From Pseudoduganella rivuli (lineage in GTDB: Bacteria > Pseudomonadota > Gammaproteobacteria > Burkholderiales > Burkholderiaceae_D), in contig NZ_WKJJ01000005.1 in NCBI RefSeq assembly GCF_009674485.1, positions 124,001 through 188,000 of the forward strand: a stretch of 64,000 nucleotides of DNA, given 5' to 3'. The notes under the pieces are model-generated. The model had not been told where the DNA came from. It did no database searches and worked only from the letters and a program-made list of their open reading frames with translations. The position numbers and the translations under genes were made by a program. This document shows positions 50,876 through 62,195 of the stretch, piece after piece; within the stretch, counting starts at the first letter, position 1; every line of letters starts with the position of its first letter.

Positions 50876-53800
50876 ATGCACAATACTGTTCAAACCTTGA
50901 TCGACGAACTCCGGCAGGCGGGCGTTACGCTGGAACATAAAAACGGCAAGCTGAGCGTGTCAGCCGGGAAGGGCGTGCTGACGCCGGAACGCCAGGACGC
51001 CATCCGCGCCCACAGGGATGCACTGCTGGCATGGCTCGCGCTCGGGGGCGCGGAACAGGGGCTGTGCGCCAACCCGGATCATCCGGTCGCATTGTCACCG
51101 GCCCAGGTGCGCTTCTGGTTCATGGCGCAGCTGCAGGAAGACTTGAGCGCTTACCACATCGTCAGCGCGCTGCGCCTGCGTGGCGCCCTCGATGAAACAG
51201 CGCTGGCGGCGGCGTTCGACCATATCATCGCGCGCCATGAATCGCTGCGCACCGGCTTTTATAACGACGACGGCAAACCTGCCGCGCGCCTGCATGCGGC
51301 CATGCCGTGCGTGATCGAACGCCGGGACCTGAGCGCGCTGGCCGAGCCGGAAGCGGAAGTGGCTGCCGCCATGCGCGCGGCACAGCGCCGCCAGTTTGAC
51401 CTGGCGACGCCGCCGTTGCTGGCGGTGACATTGCTGAAGTTGCGGGATGGCGGGCATGTGCTGATCATGGTGCTGCACCATATTGTCGCCGATGCCTGGT
51501 CGCTGTCGGTGCTGAACCGGGAGTTCATGCAGTGCTACGGCGACTTGTGCCACGGCCGCCCGCCGGCGCTGACGCCGCTGCCGTTGCAATACCGCGATTA
51601 CGTGGCCTGGAGCCGGCACCCGGACCGGACCGGCAGCCGTGCCGGCCAGTTGGCCTTCTGGCGGCAGGAACTGGACGGCCTGGCGCCGGTTCTGCCGCTG
51701 GCGCGCGATTTCCCGCGCGCCCAGGGCGGAGGCCGTGACGGACGCACGGTCCGGGCGGAGTGGAGCGCGGGATTGTCCGGGCGTATCGATGCGCTGGCGC
51801 GCCAGCACCAGGCTACGCCGTACATGGTGCTGTTGACCGCCTTCCATTGGTTGCTGGCGCGCTATAGCGGGCAGGATGACGTGGCGGTCGGCACGGCGGT
51901 GGCCAACCGGCCGGACGCACGTCTGGAAAACCTGATCGGCCTATTCCTCAATTACCTGGTGCTGCGCGGCAGGGTCGACCGTGCCGCCAGCTTTGCCGAA
52001 CAACTGGTGACGACCCGTGACCGTACCTTGCGCGCCTTTGCCCACCAGGACCTGGCGTTCGAACAGATGGTGGAAGACTTGCAGTTGCCGCGCAGCCTGC
52101 ATCATTTGCCACTGACGCAGATTAACTTCTCTTACATGAATGCGCTGAAGGGGGAGTTGGTGTTGCCCGGTTTGACCGTCGAGCCGGTCGAACGGCAAGG
52201 CGGCCTGGCCAAATTCGAGTTGTCGCTGACCATACGCAGGACGGCCGCCGGCACCATGCTGTGCGAACTTGAATTCGACACCGGCCTTTACCGGGAACCG
52301 TCCGCGCAAGCGATGCTGGACGATTTAGGCGCCATGCTGGAATCGGCCTGTGCGCGGCCGGACGCGCCGCTGTACAGCCATGCCTGCGGCACCGCCGTCC
52401 TGGATACCCGCGCCGAGGCGGGCGACGCCACGCTGCACGGGCTGTTCGAGGCGCAAGCTGCCGCCACGCCTGAGGCGACGGCAGTGGCGCTGGGCCATGC
52501 CAGCCTCAGCTATGGCCAGCTCAATGAGCGCGCCAATCAACTGGCGGCGGCGCTGCGGGAGCACAACTTGGGGCCGCACAGCCGAATCGGCATTGCGCTG
52601 CTCCGCACGCCGCAATTGCCGGCCGCAATCCTGGCCGTGCTGAAAATCGGCGCCACCTATGTGCCGCTGGATTTGCAATATCCTGCCGCGCGCCTGCGCC
52701 AGATGGCGGAAACCAGCGCGATCGCCGCCGTGATTCGTGACGGCGAGCAGGCGCTGGCGCCAGACCTGATCCCGGCCGGCATTGTGCAACTCGATGCGGC
52801 GGCGATTGTTGCCGCCGGCCGCCCCGGCGCGCCCAACCCGGGCGTGCCGGTGGACCCGCGCACCGCCGCCTACTGTGTCTTCACCTCCGGCTCGACCGGC
52901 GTGCCGAAGGCGATCGCCATGCCGCATGCCAGTCTGGTCAACCTGGTGCGCTGGGCCAGCGAGGCGGTGCCGATCGAGCGCGGCATGCTGCAGTTCTCGT
53001 CGTCCAGCTTTGACGTGCATTGCCAGGAAATGTTCATGACGTGGTACCAGGGCAAGCGGCTGGAGATGATCAGTGCCGACCAGGTCCGCAATGTGGCGGA
53101 GACTTTGCACCACATTAAAAGGCATCAGGTCGACACGGTCATGCTGCCGGCCCCCGTGCTGGAGCAGTGGGGCATGGTCTATCCGAAATACCATGATCTC
53201 CTGCAAGGCGTGCGGCACATCATTTCCACGGCCCAGGCGCTGCAATTCACGCAACCGCTGGTGACGATGATGGATGCCTTGCCGCATTGCCGCCTGCATG
53301 ACATGTATGGCCCGGCCGAAACCCATGTGGCCACGTGCAAGTCCTACGAGCGGCGCGGCGCATGGTCCGCCGAACCCAGCCTGGGCCATCCCGGCCGGCA
53401 AACCAACTGCTGGATACTGGATCCGTTCCTGGCGCCGGTGCCGGATGGGGTGGTGGGCGAGCTGTATATCGGCGGCCAGGCGCTGGCGCATGGTTACCTG
53501 GGCGCGCCGGCGCTGACCGCCGCGAAATTCATTCCCCACCCGTTCAGCGCCACGCCGGGCGAGCGCCTGTACCGGACGGGTGACCTGGCCAGGCGGTTGC
53601 CGAACGGCGAGATCAAATATATGGGCCGCAACGATCACCTGATCAAGCTGCGCGGCTTCCGCATCGAACCGGAGGAGATCGAGCAGCAACTGCTGGCGGT
53701 TGCCGGTGTGCAGCAGGCGATGGTCTGCCTGGCCGCCGGGGCGGCCGGGGACGGGGAATTGCGCGCCTACGTGGTGACCGCTGAAACCCACCTGACCGGC

Positions 53801-54277
53801 CTGGTACTCAAGCAGGCGCTGCAGGCGTCGCTGCCGCCATACATGGTGCCTGGCCATATCTTTATTCTCGGCGCCATGCCGTTGACCCCCAATGGCAAGG
53901 TCGACCGCGAACGGTTGCTGGCCATGGAAGTGCCGGCCGCCGCGGTGCGCGACGAGGTCGCGGCAGGGCCGGCTGAAACCGTCATGTTGCAGTTGTGGCG
54001 CGGCTTGCTGGGGCACGCCAACGTCGGCCTCGACGATGACTTTTTCATGGTCGGCGGCCATTCGCTGCTGGCGACCCAATTGGTCAACATCGTCAATGAA
54101 CACCTGGCCATCGATATGCCGCTGCAAGCCATATTTGAATATGCCACCGTCCGCGAACTGGTGACGCACCTGGGGACGCAGATCGGCGGCGCCGCCGCGT
54201 TTGACGCCGTGTGCGAACAGTATCTGCTCCTGCAGAGCATGAGCCCGGAGGAACTGGCCGCACTGGAAGCGATGTGA
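50876..54277 (+). CDS. Nonribosomal peptide synthetase 2: TubC docking - C - A - T
   Basis: 1133 residues, one elongation module. The first ~50 residues ([20 protein letters not shown]... [12 protein letters not shown]) match TubC-type N-terminal docking domains, which bind the C-terminus of the preceding synthetase. The C domain starts [16 protein letters not shown] and keeps HHIVADAW (~200), an LCL-type active site. The A domain (core [10 protein letters not shown] ~668) has by-eye specificity residues D-V-Q-M-I-T-M-V-A in a [12 protein letters not shown] context; I cannot assign an amino acid. T has GGHSL (~1060), and the gene ends with the EELAALEAM tail common before a gene break. The gap to synthetase 3 is 43 bp. 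Confidence 0.93.
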   Translation: MHNTVQTLIDELRQAGVTLEHKNGKLSVSAGKGVLTPERQDAIRAHRDALLAWLALGGAEQGLCANPDHPVALSPAQVRFWFMAQLQEDLSAYHIVSALRLRGALDETALAAAFDHIIARHESLRTGFYNDDGKPAARLHAAMPCVIERRDLSALAEPEAEVAAAMRAAQRRQFDLATPPLLAVTLLKLRDGGHVLIMVLHHIVADAWSLSVLNREFMQCYGDLCHGRPPALTPLPLQYRDYVAWSRHPDRTGSRAGQLAFWRQELDGLAPVLPLARDFPRAQGGGRDGRTVRAEWSAGLSGRIDALARQHQATPYMVLLTAFHWLLARYSGQDDVAVGTAVANRPDARLENLIGLFLNYLVLRGRVDRAASFAEQLVTTRDRTLRAFAHQDLAFEQMVEDLQLPRSLHHLPLTQINFSYMNALKGELVLPGLTVEPVERQGGLAKFELSLTIRRTAAGTMLCELEFDTGLYREPSAQAMLDDLGAMLESACARPDAPLYSHACGTAVLDTRAEAGDATLHGLFEAQAAATPEATAVALGHASLSYGQLNERANQLAAALREHNLGPHSRIGIALLRTPQLPAAILAVLKIGATYVPLDLQYPAARLRQMAETSAIAAVIRDGEQALAPDLIPAGIVQLDAAAIVAAGRPGAPNPGVPVDPRTAAYCVFTSGSTGVPKAIAMPHASLVNLVRWASEAVPIERGMLQFSSSSFDVHCQEMFMTWYQGKRLEMISADQVRNVAETLHHIKRHQVDTVMLPAPVLEQWGMVYPKYHDLLQGVRHIISTAQALQFTQPLVTMMDALPHCRLHDMYGPAETHVATCKSYERRGAWSAEPSLGHPGRQTNCWILDPFLAPVPDGVVGELYIGGQALAHGYLGAPALTAAKFIPHPFSATPGERLYRTGDLARRLPNGEIKYMGRNDHLIKLRGFRIEPEEIEQQLLAVAGVQQAMVCLAAGAAGDGELRAYVVTAETHLTGLVLKQALQASLPPYMVPGHIFILGAMPLTPNGKVDRERLLAMEVPAAAVRDEVAAGPAETVMLQLWRGLLGHANVGLDDDFFMVGGHSLLATQLVNIVNEHLAIDMPLQAIFEYATVRELVTHLGTQIGGAAAFDAVCEQYLLLQSMSPEELAALEAM

Positions 54278-54320
54278 GCGGTGTTCCTGCGCCGCTCTTC
54301 CTAGCCGAATTGGAAATCTG

Positions 54321-57300
54321 ATGTCGAATCACGAAAGTAACCAGCAAAAACGGGCTCTGTTGCAAAAGCTGATGCAACAGCAGGGGGTGCGCCTGGATGG
54401 GGCGGGCGCGGCAATCCCGCGGCGCGCCGACGCGGACTGGGCGCCGCTCAGTTTCGCCCAGCAGCAACTATGGTTCCTGGCCCAGCTCAGCCCCGACAGC
54501 CGTGAATATAACCTGGGCACGGCCGTGCGCTTGCGCGGTCCGCTCGACCAGGCCGCCTTCGAGCAAGCCTGGCGGCTGCTGGTACGGCGCCACAGCATCT
54601 TGCGCGTCCATATCGGCATGCGGGACGGGGCGCCGTGCCAGCGCGTGCTCGCCGAGCTGGCGCTGCCGTTGACGGTGACGGATCTGAGCGGGGCGCCGGA
54701 GGCTGAACAGGAAGCCAGCCTGGCGGCGCTGTTGCAGGCCGGCCGTGCGCGGGAGTTTGCGCTGGAGCGGGGCCCGCTGTTCCATATCCATCTGGTCCGG
54801 CTGGGGCCGCAATCGAGCGTGGCCCTGTATAACATCCACCACATCATTACGGACGGCCTGTCGCTGGATTTGCTGATCGAGGAATTCAGCGGCCTGTACC
54901 TGCGCCTGGTGAACGGGGAGGCGGTCACGGCGCCGCCGCCGGCGCTCGACTATCTCGATTACGCGGCCTGGCAGCGCGCCCACTACCAGGGCGATAACCT
55001 GGCCAGGCTCGATGCTTTCTGGCTGCAATTGCTGGACGGTGTCGCGCCGCTCAACAGCATTCCGACCGACTTTCCACGACCCGCGGTGCGCCGTGGCCAT
55101 GGCGCCGTGCTGCGCCGTACCACGGACAGCGCATTGGCGCAGCAGATTGCGGCGGTGGCGGCGCAGCACCGTTGCACACCGTTCATGCTGCTGCAATCGG
55201 CCTGGGCCTGCTTTATCAGCCTGTACGCGGGTACCGACGACGTGCTCCTGGGCAGCCCGGTGTCCGGCCGCACCACGGCGGAATCGGCGCGGATGCAAGG
55301 CTTCCTGGCCAATGTCATGGTATTGCGCCACCGCATAGACCGCCAGCGCACCTTTGCGGAATTGCTGCGGATTCAACGCCAAACCGTGCTTGATTGCCAG
55401 GCTCACCAAGCCATGCCATTCGGCCGCCTGGCCGACCGCTTGGGCCACCAGCGTGATTTGTCCCGTACGCCGGTGTTCCAGCTGGCCTTTGCTTTGCAGC
55501 GTGGCGAACTCATCGAGCAGCAACTGGGCGGGATCACGATCACGCGCGAACCGTACGCGTCGAAGATCGCACAGTTCGACCTGAGCCTGTTTGTATTCGA
55601 CGTCAAGCAGTATTTCGCCTTTGAATGGCAGTTCGATACGGAGCTGTTCCGCCCCGACACCATTGAACGCATCGCCGGCATGTTCCTCGATATGCTGCGC
55701 AGCCTGCTGAACGATCCGGCGCAGACGCTGGCCGGCATGACGCTGGTTCCGGCCGCGCAGCGCCAGGCCATGCTGTACGATTGGAATCCGTGCCACGCGC
55801 CGTTCCCGCCGCGCGGCACGCTGCATGCGCTGTTTGAGCGGCAGGCGGCACTGTATCCGGAACGGATCGCGCTGGACGACGGCGTGCGCCGGACCAGCTA
55901 CGCGCAGCTCAATGCCCAGGCCAACCGCCTGGCCCATGCCTTGCGCGAACAGCATGCCGCCGTCCACGGCCGCGCGCTGGCGCCCGATACGCTGATCGGC
56001 TTGCATGTGGAGCGCGGCGTGGCGCAAGTGGCCGGCGTGCTTGCCATCCTCAAGGCTGGCGCCGCCTATGTCCCGATGTCGACCCGCAACCCGGCGGAAC
56101 GGACCGCCTTTATCGCCGCCGACAGTGGCATGGCGATGGTGCTGTGCGACGGCGCCGCCGCCGCCGGCCTGCGCACGCTGGTGGGCGCCGGCGTGCCGGT
56201 GGTGGCGCTGGATGACACGCCGGCGCTGGCGCGCCAGCCATCGTGCAATCCCGAAGCGGGGAGCGGGCCGCAGCACCTGGCGTACATGATTTATACCTCA
56301 GGCACCACCGGCCAGCCCAAAGGCGTGCTGCAGACGCATGCCAGCGTGGACCGGCTGTTCCTTGCCACCGAGGCCGATTACGGTTTCGGCCAGGATGATG
56401 TCTGGGTGCTGTACCACGCGGTCTCGTTCGATTTCAGCGTATGGGAAATGTGGGGGGCGCTGCTGTACGGCGGCCGCCTGATGCTGCCTGACGAAGCCTG
56501 CATCCGCGACTTTGCGCACTTTGTGCGCTGGTGCGCCGAGCATGGGGTGACGGTATTGAACCAGACCCCGGCCGCCTTTTACGCCTTCAGCGAACAGGCG
56601 CTGGCGCAGCGGGCCGCATTGCCGGCGCTGCGGTACGTGATTTTTGGCGGCGACGCGGTCAACCTGGCGCAACTGCGGCCCTGGTGGCAGGCGTACGGCG
56701 ATACCCATCCACGCCTGGTGAACATGTACGGCATCACGGAAACCACCGTGCACACCACCTGCCGGCCACTGCGGCAAGAGGAGGCGGGCGCCACGTCGCC
56801 GATCGGCCGGCCGCTGGCCGATATGCGCGTCTATCTGTTGGATGAGCGGCTCGAACCGGTGCCGCCGGGGACGGCGGGTGAACTGTATGTCGGCGGCGCC
56901 GGCCTGGCGCGCGGTTATCACCGCCGGCCGGACCTGACCGCAGACCGTTTTATCGACAATCCGTTCGCGACGCCCGCCGAGCGGGCCGCCGGATATGGCC
57001 GGATGTACCGCAGCGGCGACCTGGCGCGCTGGGTGCCTTCGCCGCTGGATGGCGGGCCGGAGCTTGAATACCTGGGCCGTAACGATCATCAGGTCAAGGT
57101 GCGCGGCTACCGGATCGAACTGGGCGAAATCGAGGCGGCGCTGACGGACATGCCGCAGGTTCAGCAAGCGCTGGTGCGCACGGCCGACAAGCATGGCCAC
57201 GCCAGCCTGGTCGCTTATGTGGTGGCGGCGCCGGGCAACCCGCGCGATGCGGCGGCATTGAGCGCGGCGCTGGCGGCCAGGCTGCCGGCCTATATGGTGC

Positions 57301-60300
57301 CGGCCGCGTTCCATTTCCTGGAGACGATCCCGCTGACCCTCAACGGCAAGGTGGACCAGCAAGCCTTGCCGGCGGTCGAATTCGGCACGGGTGGCGCTTC
57401 CTACGCCGCTCCGGTAACGGCCGCCCAAACCGCGTTGTGCGCGGTGTGGCAGCGCGTCCTGGGCGTGGAGCGGGTGGGCCTGGCGGACAATTTCTTTGCG
57501 CTGGGCGGAGATTCCATCGTTTCGCTGCAATTGGTCGCCGCGGCCGCCCAGGCCGGGTTGCATTTCAGCGTGCAGGATTTATTCGTTGCGCAGACAGTCG
57601 GTGCGCTGGCGCCCTTGCTGAAGGACGAGGCCGCCAGCCGGCGCCGCTGCGCGCCGTTTGCCCTGGTGGCGCCGGCCGTGCGCGTGCGCTTGCCGGCGGA
57701 TGTGGTCGATGCCTACCCCGCCACCCGCTTGCAGCTCGGTATGCTGCTGCACCACCAGATCAGCCGCAACAAGGAAACCTACCACAACGTCTGCAGCATC
57801 CATATGCCATACCGGCCGGATCTGGCCTGCCTGCAACGGGCGGTCGACCAGGTGATCGCGGAACACGATGTGCTGCGCACACAGTTCGATTTCGACCTGT
57901 GCGACGAGCCCTTGCAACTGGTGTACCGCCAGGCGCGGGGCAAGGTCGAGTGGCGGGATTTGTCCGGCGAGCCCGATCCGCGGCGCGCGCTGGCGGACTG
58001 GCAGCGCGGGGAAAGCGCGGCCGACCTGGATCTGCGGTCGCACCCCTTGTTCAAGCTGGTTCTGTTCAAGTTGAGCGGGCAGGATTTCCAGCTTGGTTAT
58101 AGCGGCCATCACGCCATCCTGGACGGCTGGAGCCTGGCGCAAATGCTCGAGCGCCTGGTGGACTATTACCGCCGCCTGTTGGCGGGCGAGGAACCCGCCG
58201 GGGCCCGGTTCGAGTTCCGTTTTGCCGATTATGTGGCCGAGGAAAGGGCCGTTGCGGCCGATCCGGAGCAGCAGCGCTTCTGGCGGAGCGCGCTGGACCA
58301 GGTCCGGTTCACCCGCTTGCCCCGCCTTCCGGGGCCGCTTTGCGCGGGGCGGCATCAGGTGCTGCAGGTACACGTGGACAGCGGCGTCACGGCACGCCTG
58401 GTGGCGCTGGCCAGGGCGCATGGGGTCGGGATGAAAACGCTGATGCTGGCGGCCCACCTGCGCGTGATCAGCCATATCACGGGCGAGCGGGAAACGGTGA
58501 CCGGGCTGGTCTGCAACGGCCGTCCCGAGCACCGCGACGCCACTGCGGTGCTCGGGCTGTACCTGAACACGATGGTCTGGCGCCAGTGCCATGACGAGCG
58601 CCACAGCTGGGCGGACAGCATCGCCCGGATCGCGCGGCAGGAGGCCGAACTGCTGCCGTATGCGCGCTTCCCGCTTGCTGAGCTGATCAGGAACAACCAG
58701 CACCAGGAATTATTCGAGGTGGTGTTCAATTACATCGCTTACGACGGCTTGTGCGGGGACGGCGGGCGCGAGCATGCGCCGCATACGTCGGGCGTGATCA
58801 ACTATCCGCTGCTGGTCAACTGTGTCCATGACCCGCTCAATGTGCGGCTGACCTGGAACCTGAGCTTCGACCTGGGACAGTTGCAGGCGGGGCAGGTCGC
58901 GCGCTACGCGGGCTATTACCGGCAGGCGCTCGACTCCATGCTGGAGCAAACGGCGCATCCCTACCGGTGCCAGAGCTTGACGGGCGCCGATGAACTGTGC
59001 CTGACCCGCGCCGCGCCGGTGCGGGCCGCCGATGATGCTCACCTGTCTTGCCTGCACACCGCGGTCATGGCGCTGCCGCCCCGGCATGACGCCAGGCCGG
59101 CCGTCATCTTCGAAGGGCGGCGCATGGGCTACGGGGAATTGAAAGCGCGCGCCCTGCAATTGGCCTGGCATATCCAGGCCGCGGGCATTGCACCGAACCA
59201 GCTGGTCGCCATCGATTGCGCCGACGGCATAGCCCAGGTCACCGCCATGCTGGCGTGCAGTGTGGCTGGCGTTGCCTATTTGCCGCTCGACCCCGGCTGG
59301 CCGGAAGCGCGCAAGGCCAGGGTCATGGCGCGTGGCGACGTGCGCCTGCTGCTGGAGGCGCCCTGCGGCGCCACGCTGCCGCAGGGCGTGCGCCGGCTCG
59401 ATATCGGCGCCGGCAGCGCCCTGTGGGCTGAACCGGCCGACACGCCTGCCGGGCGGGCGAATCCGGACGACCTGGCTTACGTGATCTTCACGTCCGGCTC
59501 CACCGGCGAACCGAAAGGCGTGATGCTGCGCCACAGCGCCGTGCAAAACACGCTGAACGACATGCGTATCCGCTATGGCCTGCACGAGCACGATGCCGTA
59601 CTGGGCTTGTCCTCAGTCGCGTTCGACCTGTCGGTGTTCGACGTCTTCGGGCTGTTGCAGTCGGGCGGCACCGTGGTCTTGCCCGACCGCGACAAGCGCC
59701 AGGATCCCGCGCACTGGGGGCGCCTGGTGCGCGAGCATGGCATCACCCTGTGGAATAGCGTGCCGGCCATCTTCCAGCTGTGGATGGATGTCGCCGAGGT
59801 TGGCGGCGAAGCGCCGCTGGCGGCGTCGATCCGCCACGTGCTGTTGTCCGGTGACTGGCTGCCCCTGGGCCTGCAGCCCCAGGCCAGCCGCCTGTTGCCG
59901 CAGGCGCGGGTCCACAGTTTGGGCGGGGCCACCGAAGCGGCAATCTGGTCGATCACGTATCCGGTCACCGGCATCGATCCGCACTGGGTCAGCATTCCCT
60001 ACGGCAAGGCCATGCACCAGCAATCATTCCATGTGCTGGACGAGGCGATGCGCACCTGCCCGATTGGCACGCCGGGCCAGCTGTATATCGGCGGACTGGG
60101 GCTGGCGGACGGCTATTGGCGCGATCCGGAGCGGACCGCGGCCAGCTTCCTCGAGCACCCGGTCAGCGGCGAACGCTTATACAAGACCGGCGACCTGGGG
60201 CGATTCTTGCCGGAAGGCGATATCGAGTTCCTCGGCCGGGCCGATTTCCAGGTCAAGATCCATGGTTTCCGCGTCGAGCTGGGCGAGATCGAAAGTGCGC

Positions 60301-62195
60301 TGAACCAGATTCCCGGTGTCAAGGCCAGCCTGGCGGCCCTGCACAAGGACGGACAGCAGCGGCCGCATCTGGTGGCGTATGTGCAGGTCGAGGCCGGCAC
60401 ACCCGCCGCGGCCGGACAGTGGCGGGCGCTATTGGCCGAACGCTTGCCGCACTACATGGTGCCGCACCATTACTGCGCGTTGCAGAGTTGGCCGTTGTCG
60501 GAGAATGGCAAGGTCGACCGCAAGGCGCTGCCGGTACCCGATTTCGGCGCGCACGCGCCGGACGCGGGCTTGCGCCCGCCCGCCAATGCAACCGAACAGG
60601 CATTGCTGGAAATCGTGCTGCGCCTGTTGAACCGGTCGGCCTTGTCGACCGACGACAACTTTTTCATGCAGGGCATGGATTCGATCGGCGCCATCCAGCT
60701 GGTTGCCCAGGCCAAGCGGGCCGGCATCGCGGTTGACGTGCAGGCGGTATTCGTCCATCCCTCGGTGCGTGAACTGGCCGCCGTGGCGCGCCGGCACACG
60801 GCGGCGGAGGGCGGAGGTGATGGGGGCAACAGCGCGTTGCTGCCGGTACAGCACTGGTTCCTGGCGCAGTTTGGCGATCAGGCGCACCATTTCAACCAGG
60901 CGTTCGTCTTCCGTGCCGGCGCTTTGCAATGGGACACATTGTGCGCGGCCATCGCACAATTGCTGCAAGTCCATCCCTTGCTGAGTGCCACATTGCAAGG
61001 ACAGACCCTGGCGCCGTCGGCGGCCATGGTGGAACGGATTGTGAGCCGGCACAGCGCCGGTCCGGGCCAGACCCTGGCCGCGCTGACCGGCGAGGTGGCG
61101 CACAGCTTGCAGTCAGGCCTGCATTTGCGGCATGGGCCCCTGATCCGCTTCGCGCTGGTCACGGCGGGCCAGGAGCAGCGCTTGCTGGTGGTCTGCCACC
61201 ACATGGTGATCGACGGGGTTTCCTGGCGCATCCTGCTGGACAATTTCAACCACGCGTATGGCGCGTTGGCAGCCGGCCGTGACCCGCGGCTGGAGCGTCC
61301 CGCCGTGGGCTTCGGCCAGTGGGCGGCGCATTTGGCGGCCCAGGCCGATCAGCCGGCCGTGCGCGCCCAGTTCGATTACTGGCTGGCACAGGCGTCGGTG
61401 GCCGCGCCAGCGGCCGCCGTATCCCGTTATGGCGACAGCCGGAACCAAACCCGCCGCCTCGATGCGGCGCTGACGCAGCGCCTTCTGGGCGAGGCCAACC
61501 ATGCCTTCCGCACCGATGCGCAAGATTTGTTGCTGACTGCGCTGGGCCTGGCATGCAGCGATTGCGCCTTGCGCGGCATGCCGCCGGGACGCTTGAGCCT
61601 GATGTTGGAAAATCACGGCAGGCAGTCCGCGGAGCTGGACCTGAGCCGCACGGTCGGCTGGTTCACACAACTGTATCCGCTGCAGCTGGATCTGGGCGCG
61701 GCGCCGGTGCTGGATGTGCTGGTGCGCGTCAAGGAAACGCTGCGCCAGGTGCCGGACCATGGCCGCGCCTATGGCTTGCTGCGCTATCTGAGCCGGGACC
61801 CTGCCGTGGTTGCGGCGCTGGCGGCGCAGCCGGCACCGCCGCTGCTGTTCAACTACCTGGGCCGGGTGGACGGCGCCCTGGTGCGCGACGGCTACCTGCA
61901 CGGGGCGGACGAATCGGCCGGGGCGGATATCGCGCCAGGACTGGCCCGCCCGTACCTGCTTGAAATCAATGCCATGGTCAGCGGCGAGCGCCTGGCGCTC
62001 AATTGCCGCCATGATCCCGCCATCCATTCCGAAGCCGAGATCGCGCGGCTGCTGGCCGCGGTGGAGCAGCATCTGCAACAGCTGGCGGACTTGTGCGGGG
62101 CGCTGGACGGACCCCGCTTCACCCCGTCGGACGTGCCGGAAGCCGGCATGGATGCGGACCAGATCAACGACTTCCTGGATGACCTATGCAATTGA
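54321..62195 (+). CDS. Nonribosomal peptide synthetase 3: C - A(Thr) - T - C - A(Cys-like) - T - E
   Basis: 2624 residues, two modules. C1 ([20 protein letters not shown] ~172). A1 ([10 protein letters not shown] ~660) has D-F-W-N-I-G-M-V-H, the Thr code, with GITE instead of GPTE as usual in that clade. T1 GGDSI (~1062). C2 begins [17 protein letters not shown], with HHAILDG (~1262). A2 ([10 protein letters not shown] ~1724) has D-L-F-N-L-S-L-I-W, closest to Cys. T2 GMDSI (~2117). The final ~430 residues are an epimerase: [10 protein letters not shown] (~2293), ENHGRQ and [11 protein letters not shown]. Expected additions are Thr then D-Cys (or a Cys-like residue). The last codons overlap the next gene by 10 bp. 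Confidence 0.93.
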   Translation: MSNHESNQQKRALLQKLMQQQGVRLDGAGAAIPRRADADWAPLSFAQQQLWFLAQLSPDSREYNLGTAVRLRGPLDQAAFEQAWRLLVRRHSILRVHIGMRDGAPCQRVLAELALPLTVTDLSGAPEAEQEASLAALLQAGRAREFALERGPLFHIHLVRLGPQSSVALYNIHHIITDGLSLDLLIEEFSGLYLRLVNGEAVTAPPPALDYLDYAAWQRAHYQGDNLARLDAFWLQLLDGVAPLNSIPTDFPRPAVRRGHGAVLRRTTDSALAQQIAAVAAQHRCTPFMLLQSAWACFISLYAGTDDVLLGSPVSGRTTAESARMQGFLANVMVLRHRIDRQRTFAELLRIQRQTVLDCQAHQAMPFGRLADRLGHQRDLSRTPVFQLAFALQRGELIEQQLGGITITREPYASKIAQFDLSLFVFDVKQYFAFEWQFDTELFRPDTIERIAGMFLDMLRSLLNDPAQTLAGMTLVPAAQRQAMLYDWNPCHAPFPPRGTLHALFERQAALYPERIALDDGVRRTSYAQLNAQANRLAHALREQHAAVHGRALAPDTLIGLHVERGVAQVAGVLAILKAGAAYVPMSTRNPAERTAFIAADSGMAMVLCDGAAAAGLRTLVGAGVPVVALDDTPALARQPSCNPEAGSGPQHLAYMIYTSGTTGQPKGVLQTHASVDRLFLATEADYGFGQDDVWVLYHAVSFDFSVWEMWGALLYGGRLMLPDEACIRDFAHFVRWCAEHGVTVLNQTPAAFYAFSEQALAQRAALPALRYVIFGGDAVNLAQLRPWWQAYGDTHPRLVNMYGITETTVHTTCRPLRQEEAGATSPIGRPLADMRVYLLDERLEPVPPGTAGELYVGGAGLARGYHRRPDLTADRFIDNPFATPAERAAGYGRMYRSGDLARWVPSPLDGGPELEYLGRNDHQVKVRGYRIELGEIEAALTDMPQVQQALVRTADKHGHASLVAYVVAAPGNPRDAAALSAALAARLPAYMVPAAFHFLETIPLTLNGKVDQQALPAVEFGTGGASYAAPVTAAQTALCAVWQRVLGVERVGLADNFFALGGDSIVSLQLVAAAAQAGLHFSVQDLFVAQTVGALAPLLKDEAASRRRCAPFALVAPAVRVRLPADVVDAYPATRLQLGMLLHHQISRNKETYHNVCSIHMPYRPDLACLQRAVDQVIAEHDVLRTQFDFDLCDEPLQLVYRQARGKVEWRDLSGEPDPRRALADWQRGESAADLDLRSHPLFKLVLFKLSGQDFQLGYSGHHAILDGWSLAQMLERLVDYYRRLLAGEEPAGARFEFRFADYVAEERAVAADPEQQRFWRSALDQVRFTRLPRLPGPLCAGRHQVLQVHVDSGVTARLVALARAHGVGMKTLMLAAHLRVISHITGERETVTGLVCNGRPEHRDATAVLGLYLNTMVWRQCHDERHSWADSIARIARQEAELLPYARFPLAELIRNNQHQELFEVVFNYIAYDGLCGDGGREHAPHTSGVINYPLLVNCVHDPLNVRLTWNLSFDLGQLQAGQVARYAGYYRQALDSMLEQTAHPYRCQSLTGADELCLTRAAPVRAADDAHLSCLHTAVMALPPRHDARPAVIFEGRRMGYGELKARALQLAWHIQAAGIAPNQLVAIDCADGIAQVTAMLACSVAGVAYLPLDPGWPEARKARVMARGDVRLLLEAPCGATLPQGVRRLDIGAGSALWAEPADTPAGRANPDDLAYVIFTSGSTGEPKGVMLRHSAVQNTLNDMRIRYGLHEHDAVLGLSSVAFDLSVFDVFGLLQSGGTVVLPDRDKRQDPAHWGRLVREHGITLWNSVPAIFQLWMDVAEVGGEAPLAASIRHVLLSGDWLPLGLQPQASRLLPQARVHSLGGATEAAIWSITYPVTGIDPHWVSIPYGKAMHQQSFHVLDEAMRTCPIGTPGQLYIGGLGLADGYWRDPERTAASFLEHPVSGERLYKTGDLGRFLPEGDIEFLGRADFQVKIHGFRVELGEIESALNQIPGVKASLAALHKDGQQRPHLVAYVQVEAGTPAAAGQWRALLAERLPHYMVPHHYCALQSWPLSENGKVDRKALPVPDFGAHAPDAGLRPPANATEQALLEIVLRLLNRSALSTDDNFFMQGMDSIGAIQLVAQAKRAGIAVDVQAVFVHPSVRELAAVARRHTAAEGGGDGGNSALLPVQHWFLAQFGDQAHHFNQAFVFRAGALQWDTLCAAIAQLLQVHPLLSATLQGQTLAPSAAMVERIVSRHSAGPGQTLAALTGEVAHSLQSGLHLRHGPLIRFALVTAGQEQRLLVVCHHMVIDGVSWRILLDNFNHAYGALAAGRDPRLERPAVGFGQWAAHLAAQADQPAVRAQFDYWLAQASVAAPAAAVSRYGDSRNQTRRLDAALTQRLLGEANHAFRTDAQDLLLTALGLACSDCALRGMPPGRLSLMLENHGRQSAELDLSRTVGWFTQLYPLQLDLGAAPVLDVLVRVKETLRQVPDHGRAYGLLRYLSRDPAVVAALAAQPAPPLLFNYLGRVDGALVRDGYLHGADESAGADIAPGLARPYLLEINAMVSGERLALNCRHDPAIHSEAEIARLLAAVEQHLQQLADLCGALDGPRFTPSDVPEAGMDADQINDFLDDLCN

